The notes under the pieces are model-generated. The model did no database searches. It saw only the letters and a list, made by a program, of their open reading frames with translations, and had not been told where the DNA came from. A stretch of 64,000 bases of DNA from Mucilaginibacter gossypii (GTDB lineage Bacteria > Bacteroidota > Bacteroidia > Sphingobacteriales > Sphingobacteriaceae). Positions 1 through 8,700 of this stretch are shown in pieces. The translations under genes were made by a program, and so were the position numbers. Numbering within the stretch: position 1 is the stretch's first letter; each line of letters begins with the position of its first letter. Location of the stretch: contig NZ_FNCG01000002.1 of assembly GCF_900100945.1 (NCBI RefSeq), positions 291,940 to 355,939 of the forward strand, written 5' to 3'.

Positions 1-2
1 AA

Positions 3-866
3 TTTGAAAAGCAGGTGCAAATTGTAACCCCATCCGGTACCGAAAAATGGATCCGGCTTACAGGTGTTTTATACTCACGCCGGTGGGGTACTGCCGAGCA
101 AATGATTGGTACCATTGAAGATGTTACCCAGAAAGTTAACGAGGACTGCCTGAGCATGGCTATTTTAAATCATGAACTGCGTGCGCCGTTAACTATTATA
201 AAGCTCAATACCCAGTTTTTAATTAACCATCTTGCACTCAGTATCAATAAACAACCAGTGAGGTTGCTGAACATGGTTGATCAGCATATTAACGGGATGA
301 CCAAGTTGATTGATGAATATTTATCACCATCAACCGGCGAGGACAGATCAGCACAGCTCAATTATAGCCTGTTTGATATTAACGACCTGGTTGATACAGT
401 GCTTGGTGAAATGAGGATTCTTTATCCCGGGCACCGCTTTTGTAAATATCCCACTGCCGATAGCATTTTGGTTAGGGGAGATAAATACAAGATTATCCAG
501 GTGCTGATCAATTATTTAACCAACGCTGCCAAATTTTCGCCGCCATGCTCACACATTAACATTAATATAGACTGTAACGAAAATGATGTTGAAGTATCGG
601 TGCATGATGAGGGGGTAGGGATTAATGAGGAAAGCAGCCAGGCGCTGTTCCAGAAGTTTTACCAGTGCAATCAAAAATCGATGAGGCAAAAAAACAGCAA
701 AGGCCTGGGTTTGTATATTGTGAAAAGCATTATCCAAAAACATGGCGGTACAGTGAAGGCCGAAAACGGAAAGGATGGAGGTGCTGTATTTTCTTTTAGC
801 TTGCCGCTTAACCAGCAAAATAAATTTAACAGCACCAGCCAGGAAGCAATAAAACTAATGGCATAA
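3..866 (+). CDS. Sensor histidine kinase, 3' part only (5' end outside window)
   Basis: The frame is open from the window edge, so the true start lies upstream; an in-frame GTG at position 15 is not taken as the start. The visible 288 residues begin with the end of a PAS/PAC fold (GTEKW...GTIEDVTQKV), followed by a HisKA domain. Its H-box is NHELRAPL, with the phospho-acceptor His encoded at 171-173. A HATPase_c domain follows with an N-box (INYLTNAAKFSP), a G1 box (DEGVGI) and a G2 box (GLGLYIVKSII). No transmembrane segment or receiver domain is visible. The protein should autophosphorylate and pass phosphate to a response regulator that is not encoded nearby. The PAS remnant suggests a cytoplasmic or internal sensor. 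The signal cannot be told from this fragment. The call is firm at family level. Confidence 0.93.
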   Translation, partial: FEKQVQIVTPSGTEKWIRLTGVLYSRRWGTAEQMIGTIEDVTQKVNEDCLSMAILNHELRAPLTIIKLNTQFLINHLALSINKQPVRLLNMVDQHINGMTKLIDEYLSPSTGEDRSAQLNYSLFDINDLVDTVLGEMRILYPGHRFCKYPTADSILVRGDKYKIIQVLINYLTNAAKFSPPCSHININIDCNENDVEVSVHDEGVGINEESSQALFQKFYQCNQKSMRQKNSKGLGLYIVKSIIQKHGGTVKAENGKDGGAVFSFSLPLNQQNKFNSTSQEAIKLMA

Positions 867-890
867 ACTGTCAGGTTTAAGTAAACGAAA

Positions 891-918
891 CAATAAAAGA
901 TATTTATATCTTTTATTG
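891..918. promoter_or_regulatory. Perfect 13-bp inverted repeat, probable Rrf2/NsrR-type operator
   Basis: Arms CAATAAAAGATAT (891-903) and ATATCTTTTATTG (906-918) are exact reverse complements separated by TT. The palindrome sits 35 bp before the ATG of the Rrf2 gene. It lies immediately upstream of a TACTTTTG sequence (933-940) that fits the Bacteroidetes -7 box TAnnTTTG, so a protein bound here would block that promoter. The AAGATAT/ATATCTT core resembles known NsrR sites (AAGATGYA-type half sites). Autoregulation by the adjacent gene is inferred. There is no GC-rich stem or U-tract, so it is not a terminator. Confidence 0.7.
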
Positions 919-952
919 TTGATTTAAATAATTACTTTTGCTTTATAAAGCA

Positions 953-1390
953 ATGGGAATATTTTCAAAAACATGTGAGTATGCGGTAAGGGCGGTATTT
1001 TTTATAGCCCAGCGCACCGCCGACGGTAGTAGGGTTGGCATAAAGGAAATAGCCGTAAACATTGATTCGCCCGAGCATTTCCTGGCTAAAATACTTCAGG
1101 ATTTAAGCAGAAGAGGTATCATTCAATCCGTAAAAGGCCCCAACGGCGGTTTTTATCTTGATGCACAAAGCCTGGCCCGCCCGCTATCAGATGTAATAGA
1201 AGCAGTTGACGGCGGAGGCATATTCAGGGATTGTGGTTTAGGATTGAAAGAGTGTTCATCAAAAAATCCATGTCCCTTACACCATGATTTTTTAGATGTA
1301 AGGAACCGTTTACAAAACATGCTTGAATCTATCACCATAAGCCAGTTCAATGAAGATTTGAACCTGGGAATTGTAGTACTAAAAAAATAA
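953..1390 (+). CDS. Rrf2-family transcriptional regulator (NsrR-like)
   Basis: This is a 145-residue protein when started at the ATG at 953; a TTG at 938 would add five residues and overlap the probable -7 box. The N-terminus MGIFSKTCEYAVRAVFFIAQ and the winged-helix segment (HFLAKILQDLSRRGIIQSVKGPNGGF) are typical of Rrf2. Three cysteines in CGLGLKECSSKNPC match the spacing used by Rrf2 proteins such as NsrR and IscR to hold an Fe-S cluster. The genes downstream on the same strand are a truncated haemoglobin and a flavohaemoglobin, which points to nitric oxide sensing rather than Fe-S biogenesis. It probably represses itself through the palindrome at 891-918. Whether it also controls the globin genes is not shown, because no second exact copy of the operator was found in front of them. 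Confidence 0.9.
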   Translation: MGIFSKTCEYAVRAVFFIAQRTADGSRVGIKEIAVNIDSPEHFLAKILQDLSRRGIIQSVKGPNGGFYLDAQSLARPLSDVIEAVDGGGIFRDCGLGLKECSSKNPCPLHHDFLDVRNRLQNMLESITISQFNEDLNLGIVVLKK

Positions 1391-1484
1391 ATCGCCCGCC
1401 CGAAAGACTTAAGGCGCGGTCAAAGCATCAAATTTAGTAAATTAAATAAAATCTGGTGTTGAAATAACTAACTAAAGGATAAAA

Positions 1485-1522
1485 AGGTATTAATATATTA
1501 TATAAAAACCAAATTAATACCT
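1485..1522. repeat. 10-bp inverted repeat in intergenic region
   Basis: AGGTATTAAT (1485-1494) and ATTAATACCT (1513-1522) are exact reverse complements around an 18-nt AT-rich centre. The 369-bp gap 1391-1759 holds no convincing gene, only this repeat and the two palindromic structures at 1565-1597 and 1626-1746. The function could be an operator or a weak hairpin upstream of the globin operon. Confidence 0.5.
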
Positions 1523-1564
1523 CAAAGAAATCCGATGAGCTTTGAGGTGATATGAAAAGTAGGA

Positions 1565-1597
1565 AGACTTACGAAATTTCAAAAACTTCATAAGTCT
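1565..1597. repeat. 33-bp palindromic repeat, family A (copy 1)
   Basis: The 33-nt unit begins AGACTTACGAA and ends TTCATAAGTCT, which are near-perfect reverse complements. A second 33-nt copy with the same ends (AGACTTACGAA...TGCGTAAGTCT) is at 33883-33915, and both are followed by TGG. Same length and same ends at two unrelated loci identify a dispersed palindromic repeat family. Confidence 0.7.
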
Positions 1598-1625
1598 GGG
1601 CTCTGCAACTTGTCGCGAATAGCCG

Positions 1626-1746
1626 GTTGAAATACACTAAATGGTCTTTTTACGCGCTATTCTTAGACCGGTTTACACTGGCAAGGTGGTTAGGCTCAAT
1701 GGAATAATAATTGTGATGGTTACTGCTAAATAGCGTGTATTTCAAC
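1626..1746. repeat. 121-bp segment bounded by perfect 12-bp inverted repeats
   Basis: GTTGAAATACAC (1626-1637) and GTGTATTTCAAC (1735-1746) are exact reverse complements. The right copy ends 14 bp before the ATG of the truncated haemoglobin gene. The segment between carries no open frame. It could be a small MITE-like insertion or a long-range hairpin in the leader of the globin operon. No target-site duplication was recognised. Confidence 0.45.
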
Positions 1747-1759
1747 AAATAAACAACTA

Positions 1760-2146
1760 ATGAACGATATAGAAGACCTAACATCAATTAAGATACTGGT
1801 TGATGAATTTTACACCAGGGTGCGTCTCGATGAACTATTGGGCCCCATTTTTGCCGAAGTTATAAAAAACGACTGGCAGCCGCACCTTGATAAAATGTAC
1901 GCCTTCTGGAATGCCGCTTTGTTTGGTGTTCCGGGGTTTAAAGGTAATCCTTTTGCGAGGCATGCGCCGCTACCTATCGGTAATGCTCATTTTGATCGCT
2001 GGCTGGATCTGTTTAAAGAAACTGTTGATGCTCATTTTGCCGGTCCTATGGCCGATGATGCCAAGAACAGGGCGGGCTTAATGGCGGTAATGTTCATGAG
2101 TAAGCTGGCCAATATGAAGGGTGGATCAGGAAGAGTTATTATGTAG
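1760..2146 (+). CDS. Group III truncated haemoglobin
   Basis: This 128-residue protein has the length and motifs of group III truncated globins. FYTRVR carries the B-helix tyrosine, followed by WQPHLDKMYAFWNAALFG and FARHAPLPIGNAHFDRWL, which holds the conserved His pair including the proximal haem ligand. Such globins bind O2 or NO and occur next to nitrosative-stress genes. It lies upstream of two cupins and a flavohaemoglobin on the same strand with short gaps (31, 1 and 38 bp), so co-transcription is likely. The role in NO or peroxynitrite handling is inferred from context. The family call is firm. Confidence 0.9.
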   Translation: MNDIEDLTSIKILVDEFYTRVRLDELLGPIFAEVIKNDWQPHLDKMYAFWNAALFGVPGFKGNPFARHAPLPIGNAHFDRWLDLFKETVDAHFAGPMADDAKNRAGLMAVMFMSKLANMKGGSGRVIM

Positions 2147-2177
2147 CCGATATTTCCAGATATAAAAATCAAATGTT

Positions 2178-2471
2178 ATGAAACAACTTGAAGTAAACGA
2201 ACACTTCCAGGTGGTTAAGGTTGAGCTTACCGCAGGTGCAAATATGAAAAGGCACATAGCTACTTCAGATGCCTGCCTGATTGTAGAGGAGGGGAACGCC
2301 CTGCTCATCTACGCTGGCGAAACCTATGAACTTGGCAAAGGCGAAACTTTTCTGATCCCTGCCAACGAGCAGCATATGCTTAAAATAATCAATGATTTTA
2401 AGGCCTGGATTGTATTGGCTAATGGCGCGAAGATCAAATACCTTGAAGCTGATAACATTTACATTAATTGA
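2178..2471 (+). CDS. Small single-domain cupin protein
   Basis: The 97 residues form one small beta-barrel cupin fold. The pattern is AGANMKRHIATSDACLIVEEGNALL followed by a second block, LGKGETFLIPANEQHMLKI. In the first motif only one His (KRH) is visible, and the second motif has the usual PxxxxH. Metal binding is therefore possible but the ligand set looks incomplete. There is no signal peptide, so it is cytoplasmic. It sits between a truncated globin and a second cupin with a 1-bp gap to the latter, which argues for translational coupling. The substrate is unknown. Similar small cupins in other operons are sensors or dioxygenase-like, but nothing here decides between these. Confidence 0.8.
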   Translation: MKQLEVNEHFQVVKVELTAGANMKRHIATSDACLIVEEGNALLIYAGETYELGKGETFLIPANEQHMLKIINDFKAWIVLANGAKIKYLEADNIYIN

Positions 2472-2472
2472 T

Positions 2473-2769
2473 ATGATTATAGAACAAGTGCGGGGGCAAA
2501 TGCCCTTGGCTACAGGGCCGATAGTTAAAATACTAAAACAAGGCAGTCACTATAAAGTGATAGCAATCGGCCTTAAAAAAGGAACGGTTTTAAAGGAGCA
2601 TAAAACCGCTGTACCCGCCACGCTGATAGTAACCGAAGGAAGCGTGTTGTATAAAGAACATGAACGCTCGGTTGAGTTGAAGCGCGATACTGATTTCGAA
2701 ATACCAATAAATGTGCTGCACAGTCTGCTGGCCCTTGAGGATAGTATTTGCCTTTTGATACAGGGTTAA
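2473..2769 (+). CDS. Second small cupin protein in the globin cluster
   Basis: This 98-residue protein starts at the ATG at 2473, one base after the stop of the previous cupin. A longer open frame from 2392 would overlap that gene and is not needed. The cupin pattern is LKKGTVLKEHKTAVPATLIVTEGSVLY (motif 1 with one His) and LKRDTDFEIPINVLHSLLALEDS (motif 2 with one His). It is a distant paralogue of its neighbour, with the same length and layout. It has no export signal. Tight coupling to the other cupin suggests that the two act together, perhaps as a heterodimer. That is inference, and no substrate can be assigned. Confidence 0.8.
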   Translation: MIIEQVRGQMPLATGPIVKILKQGSHYKVIAIGLKKGTVLKEHKTAVPATLIVTEGSVLYKEHERSVELKRDTDFEIPINVLHSLLALEDSICLLIQG

Positions 2770-2807
2770 ACAGGCACAGCAATTAATTATAAATATATAC
2801 TGTTAAA

Positions 2808-4022
2808 ATGATGATTACTAAAGAACAAAAAGAGCTGGTTAAAGCCACAGTGCCTGTATTGAAAGAGCATGGAGTATTATTAACAACTCATTTTTACAAC
2901 CGGATGTTTACTCATAACCCCGAACTTAAAAATGTGTTTAACATGGGCAATCAGCAAAACAGCAAACAACAAACCGCTCTTGCCATGGCTGTACTGGCTT
3001 ATGCCGAGCATATAGAAAATCCGGGCGTGTTAATGCCCGTGCTTGATGGCATTGGTCAAAAACATACAAGTCTTGATATTAGGCCCGAGCATTATGCTAT
3101 TGTTGGCGGTCACCTGATTGCCTCAATCAGCGAAGTATTGGGCGATGCCGCTACACCCGAGCTGCTCGAAGCATGGACTGTTGCTTACAATCAGCTGGCG
3201 GCTATTATGACTGGCCATGAACAAAACCTTTACAGTAAACAAGTGGCTAAAAAAGGTGGCTGGACAGGCTGGAGACCATTTGTGGTAAAACAGAAAGTAA
3301 AAGAATCGGCAGAGATCATTTCCTTTTACCTTTATCCCGCGAACGGTGGAGCGGTACCGGATTTTACGCCCGGTCAGTTTTTAAGCGTGCGTTTGTTTTT
3401 GCCCGAGCTTAACCTGTTACAACCCCGTCAGTACAGTATTTCAAGTGCGCCTAATGGTGAGTATTACCGGATTTCGGTTAAACGCGAAGCTGGAACTGAA
3501 TTGCTTGCCGATGGCATGATCAGCAACCGCCTGCATAATTTTGTTAATGAAGGTGATATCATCGAGGTATCTGCACCGGCAGGTGGCTTTGTACTAAATG
3601 GTGATGGTGACCACCCAATAGTTTTCATTAGCGGCGGCGTTGGCCAAACCCCATTAATGAGCATGATGGAAAGCCTGATTAAAAGCGGCAGTAAACGACC
3701 AAAAACCTGGGTCCACGGTTGCCGCGACAAAAATGTACATGCCTTTAAAGAAGTTATTGAACATTGGGAAGGTAAAAACGAAGAGGTTAAAAAGCACATT
3801 TTTTATAACCAGATTGAAGAAGGGGTGACTGATGATTTATATGAAGGCTGGGTTGACCTGAGCCAACTGGGTGATGAGATATTTGAGCCTAATACAGAAT
3901 ATTACATTTGCGGTCCGGCTGGCTTTATTGAACTGCATTACCGCGAGCTCGTTAAAAAAGGGATCGATAAACAGCTGATCCATTTTGAGGAGTTTGGCCC
4001 GCAAACTTTGCAGCTGAATTAA
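2808..4022 (+). CDS. hmp: Flavohaemoglobin (nitric oxide dioxygenase)
   Basis: The enzyme converts NO plus O2 to nitrate using NAD(P)H, FAD and haem, in the cytoplasm. The 404-residue length is standard. Residues 1-140 form the globin domain with the B10 tyrosine (Y30 in HFYNRMF) and the proximal His (H86 in GQKHTSL). A ferredoxin reductase-like FAD domain follows with RQYSIS, and an NAD domain with GGVGQTPLMSM. The C-terminal EEFGP corresponds to the family's flavin-contacting end. Similarity to E. coli Hmp is visible over the whole length, for example THNPELK and FNMGNQ. It is the last gene of the globin/cupin group and is probably derepressed by NO through the Rrf2 regulator upstream. The start may be either of two adjacent ATGs. 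Confidence 0.97.
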   Translation: MMITKEQKELVKATVPVLKEHGVLLTTHFYNRMFTHNPELKNVFNMGNQQNSKQQTALAMAVLAYAEHIENPGVLMPVLDGIGQKHTSLDIRPEHYAIVGGHLIASISEVLGDAATPELLEAWTVAYNQLAAIMTGHEQNLYSKQVAKKGGWTGWRPFVVKQKVKESAEIISFYLYPANGGAVPDFTPGQFLSVRLFLPELNLLQPRQYSISSAPNGEYYRISVKREAGTELLADGMISNRLHNFVNEGDIIEVSAPAGGFVLNGDGDHPIVFISGGVGQTPLMSMMESLIKSGSKRPKTWVHGCRDKNVHAFKEVIEHWEGKNEEVKKHIFYNQIEEGVTDDLYEGWVDLSQLGDEIFEPNTEYYICGPAGFIELHYRELVKKGIDKQLIHFEEFGPQTLQLN

Positions 4023-4037
4023 GCAGCGTTTTAAAAT

Positions 4038-4135
4038 GTAGAGACGCATCACATGCGTCTCCCGCATGCAAATTCTTGAAGTTAATGATTACGAAGCGGC
4101 TTGTCATATGTGAGACGCATGTGATGCGTCTCTAC
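4038..4135. repeat. Palindromic repeat pair, family B (copy 1)
   Basis: Two 24-nt arms (4038-4061 and 4112-4135) are exact reverse complements, and each arm is itself a palindrome (GAGACGCAT...ATGCGTCTC). A related unit lies at 38038-38127. The unit falls in the gap between two convergent genes (hmp and the polysaccharide deacetylase), where it could act as a bidirectional terminator. Confidence 0.75.
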
Positions 4136-4228
4136 CAGTAAACAAACTCTAAAAGTAATAGTTATTCGTGCTGAAATAAGCTGTCTTTCACATTGGCTAT
4201 TTCAGCACGAAATAACCATCCAACATTA

Positions 4229-5569
4229 TTATCCTTTCTTCAGCGTTACTACCGCTTCATTTGGTTGAGCCTGGTATAACACGTAAGTGCCCTGGTCATC
4301 TTTAGCTGTACTAATCTTTTTGCTTTTTTTGCCCTGGATAACTGTTGTGCTTGTCCAATTGGGTGATACATAGGTTTTGAGCGTCACCGGCAAATAATAC
4401 AATTTACCATCGAGGTTATGGCTCACCTTAACCTGAATACTGTTGCCATTTACCGAAGCCACAGCTTTACCGTGCTCTCGCTCGCGCATGTAGCGGGTTA
4501 CGTCGCCAAAGGTGGCTACCCAAAGTTTATCGTTTTTGCTTTTGATGTATTGGAAATATTCATCGAGCAGAGTGCTTGGCAAGGCTTCGTAACCCATGCC
4601 GTCAATCCCATGGAAAACAAGTACCAGCCAGGTATTGGTATGATTAAGCGTAGTATCAACCCAAAGCTTCATCATAGGTAGCGGTGTTTTTGTAGTTGCG
4701 CCGCGCTGCCATTGAATATAATCTTTATCTGTTGAGCCGGGTGTTTGTTTGCTGGCGCGATCAATTTCCTTTAACCATGGTTCGGGCATGCGATTACGCA
4801 GTGCCGGGTAAATTTTAAGCGCGTAGCTCATCACCCGGTCGTTTTCAAAACCGTACGGGCACTCGGCCGAAAAGGTATGTTTAGGGCCAAGCTGGGCCAG
4901 GATATCGGCCTTACTTTTTTCCAGTTCCCAAAGCAGGTTTGGCTCATCAAGTCCGGGCATACTGGGGTGGGTGATAGAATGACTGGCAAACTCGTAACCT
5001 TTAGCCGCATCTTTTCTGAAATCATCCCAGGTTGAACCTATGGATTGTTTAAACTCATCGTTAGGTTCATAACCTGGTTTCAACTCGCCATTGCGGACCT
5101 TGGCATAGATGTCATCCAGCACTTTAAAAGCTTTTTCCTTTTTACCGCTATCGTACAAACTTCCGGCCTGCGTATGCGAAGCGATGGTACCCATATAACC
5201 CAAATACCCTGTGGCCGAGCATCGCTCAAAAAAGTTCTGATCGTTGGTTGGTACGATTGCCGATTCTTTGATGATCTCTTTTACCGGGCGACCAATAAAT
5301 CTCCCATGGTATTTGGATCCGGGAATGGAACCTGTAATGATGAAAAATGTGGCCGGCATTTTTAGGCGTTCCATCACAGGGAGGGCTTTTCTGAACTGGT
5401 TCATGGAGCCGTCATCATAAGTAAGGGAAACAGCTCCGGTTTTGCCGTATTGCCATTTAGTTATTTCGGTTGTACCCGCTTTGGTTTGGGCATTGCTTTG
5501 CAAGCTTTGCAGGCCGATAAATGCAGTGAGCAGCAGGGTTTTAATTGGTTTATGATTGGTGGTTAGCAT
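4229..5569 (-). CDS. Secreted polysaccharide deacetylase (NodB-type)
   Basis: This is a 446-residue exported hydrolase expected to remove N- or O-acetyl groups from a polysaccharide. Residues 1-28 form a signal peptide ending SNAQT. The NodB homology domain follows with motif 1 LTYDDG (D52, D53) and motif 2 HSITH (H197, H201), the metal-binding D-H-H set of carbohydrate esterase family 4. The tail past about residue 340 is rich in beta strands and looks like an accessory beta domain. The gene stands alone, convergent to hmp and divergent from the macroglobulin-like gene. The substrate could be peptidoglycan or an extracellular glycan; the sequence does not say which. Confidence 0.88.
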   Translation of the reverse strand: MLTTNHKPIKTLLLTAFIGLQSLQSNAQTKAGTTEITKWQYGKTGAVSLTYDDGSMNQFRKALPVMERLKMPATFFIITGSIPGSKYHGRFIGRPVKEIIKESAIVPTNDQNFFERCSATGYLGYMGTIASHTQAGSLYDSGKKEKAFKVLDDIYAKVRNGELKPGYEPNDEFKQSIGSTWDDFRKDAAKGYEFASHSITHPSMPGLDEPNLLWELEKSKADILAQLGPKHTFSAECPYGFENDRVMSYALKIYPALRNRMPEPWLKEIDRASKQTPGSTDKDYIQWQRGATTKTPLPMMKLWVDTTLNHTNTWLVLVFHGIDGMGYEALPSTLLDEYFQYIKSKNDKLWVATFGDVTRYMREREHGKAVASVNGNSIQVKVSHNLDGKLYYLPVTLKTYVSPNWTSTTVIQGKKSKKISTAKDDQGTYVLYQAQPNEAVVTLKKG

Positions 5570-5725
5570 AACTAAAATTAACTTTTTAAATTAATTTACA
5601 AAGTAATATTGCTGTTTCAATTGGCAGTATATGAGGTCTGAAAACTATTTATGGAAAAAGGTTTGTCATTGCATCTTAAGGGTAGAGTGATTGATCAACC
5701 GTTAAAAAACGTTAAATTTTAACCT

Positions 5726-8700
5726 ATGGATATTTTATATCTTGGTACGTCGTTTAAACATCAACCAAAACCATTATCCAGCATGTTACCACAACCTGCC
5801 AAAACCCTTGCCTGCTTGCTTATCTTAAGCTTAATTATTTCGATTAACCCGGTATCGGCACAAACTAAATATGACGTGCTCAATTTCCGGATCGATTCAC
5901 TGGCAGCCGTAGGTTTGCCCAAATCAGCATTGAAGGAAGTTGATAAACTCGACAAACTGGCCCATGATGAAAAAAATGCCCCTCAGCAGGTACACGCGGT
6001 AATTTATAGAATGACTTTTCAATCATACATTGAGGAAGAAGCATTGGTGTCTATTATCGCCCGCTTAAAAGCTGATATTGATAAGGCGAAATTCCCCGTA
6101 AAGCCGGTGCTGCAATCAATGCTGGCCGAAATGTATTGGAATTATTACCGGGAAAACCAATACGAATACAGCCAGCGCAGCCACCTCGAAAAGCATAGTG
6201 ACGACTATACCAAGTGGGACCTGCAAACTATTATTTCTGAAACAGCCAGGCAATACCAGCTTTCGCTTATGGATGCAAAAGAAGAGCAGTCCACGCCAAT
6301 TGGTGTGCTTGACGGGGTTTTAGACGGTGATAAAAGTATCCGCTATCTGCGGCCTACGCTTTATGACCTGTTGGCACAACGGGCATTCGAATTTTTTTTA
6401 GCTGATGAGCCGGAAGTCATCAAACCTAAAATGGCTTTTTCGGTAAATGATCCGGCCTTTTTTGGTGATGCCCGTTCATTTGTCGAGATAAAGATCCATA
6501 CTACCGATACCGCTTCGACATGGTACAAGGGTATTAAATTACTGCAGCAGATAACGGCCTTTCATTTGCATAAAAATAATGATGAAGCCCTTGCTGATCT
6601 TGAATTGCAGCGCCTGAAGTTCCTGCATGAAAAGTCTGCATTAAGTAATGCGGACTCATTATACTTTACAGCCTTAAAACAAATAGCCACAAGCTACGCC
6701 GCTAAGCCGATAAGCGCCGAGGCATTGGTGCTTATCGGTAGTTACTACAGCGGGATAGACAGTTTGGTAACTGCCCATAATTATTATAAAAAAGCTGCAG
6801 AATTATTTCCCAACAGTGTTGGCGGTAAAAACGCGGTGACTTACATCAGGGAATTAGAAAATGAAAATTTATCTGCCCAAATAGAAGAAGTATACGCCCC
6901 TGGCAAACCTTTGCTGGCCAGCTGGCAATATAAAAATGTTAAAGAGGCAAAATTTGCTATCTACAGTATTACCGATGTCCAAATTGAACAGTTAAAAAAA
7001 GATGGCAAACAGAGCGAAGATCAGGATTTAATGATCTCAAAACGGCTGTACAATTTTGTAAGTAAATTAAAACCTGTGGAAACCGGCGGATTTTCGTTAC
7101 CCGGTCCGCATGATTACCGGAGCCATAGCACTGAATTTAAGATAAACCCGCTTAAGGCCGGTAATTACATCCTTGTGATTGATGATACATTGTTAAACAA
7201 ATCTCCTTTAGCGGCTATGGCAAAATTTAGGGTAAGCGGTTTAGCTTATGTTACCAGGCAAAGGCCGGATGGGGTAAAGGAGGTCAGGGTGCTGGACCGT
7301 GATAGTGGAAAGCCTTTAAAAGGTGTAAAAGTTGATGTATACAATACCTATAATGATAAAGGGAAAATATTACGAAACGCTATTAGCAATGGCGTTTCGG
7401 ACGCTGAAGGTGTGTTTACCTTTACCTGCAAAGGAGATTATTATAATGTAAACCTGTCAACAGCTAACGATAAATTTGCTGATCAGAATAGCTATGTATC
7501 GGGCTATCTCGAAACAAAACAACCTGCCGCCCAGCCTATTGAACGTACTATTTTATTTACCGACAGGCAGATCTATCGTCCGGGCCAAACCGTTTATTTT
7601 AAGGGCTTGCAGATAAGCACTTTGAATAACAAAAGCAGTATTGTGCCTAATGAGCAGGTTATAATTACCTTATTTGATGCCAACCGGCAAAAACAAAGCA
7701 GTCTTAATCTTAAAACTAATGAGTATGGCACAGTAACCGGCTCGTTTATTGTACCTCAGCAAGCGCTGGGCGGCATGATGTCTGTAACTACCGATCATGG
7801 ATCGGCCTTGATTCGGGTTGAGGAATATAAGCGGCCTACCTTCCAGGTAGCGTTTTCGCCGGTTAAAGAAACTTACCGATTTAACGATTCCGTTCACATC
7901 AACGGAAAAGTTACTGCGTTTTCGGGATATGGCCTTTCAGGCGCTAAGGTAGCCTATCACGTAAAACGGGTTGCAGCGTTTCGGCCCTATTATGCAAAAG
8001 TAAGGGGCGATAATTTTACGGGGGATGACAATGTGGAAGTAACATCAGATACTATTAGAACGAATGATAATGGTGACTTCCAATTTACCTTTAAGGCTTC
8101 TGCCGGTAACGGACAACTTCAGGATATGTTTAATTATACCGTAACTGCCGATGTTACCGACGGAAGCGGCGAAACCCAATCGGCCAATACGGTTGTTAAG
8201 GTGAGCAATAATGTGCTTGACCTGGATCTGTCAGTACCTGAACAATTGTCGACAAAAGATAAAACCACTATCCCCGTAAAGCTTAGCAACATAAATGGGC
8301 AGCCGCAAAACGGCGTTTTAAATGTAAGGGTTTATTCACTAAACCAACCCGAGGGGGTATTTAAGAAGCGTTTGTGGGACGCTCCCGATCAATACCTGAT
8401 GGGCGCCGATGAATACAAAAGGCTGTTTGAAGGTTATGCCTATAAACAGGAAGATAAACAGGATAATTGGCAAGTAAATAAAACAGTTATAGAAACCGAT
8501 GTAAAGGTTACGGACACTACCAATAGCCAGCTTGATCTGGCAGCGTTAAAAAAGCAGCCAACCGGTGTTTATGAGCTGATTATTAATGCCAGGAGCAATA
8601 ATGGCGACACCACATCGCAAACCTATTACATAAAAGTTCATACTGATCCGGCCAAAGCACCCGATATGGATAGCTGGGTAACGACTATCAATGATGAAGT

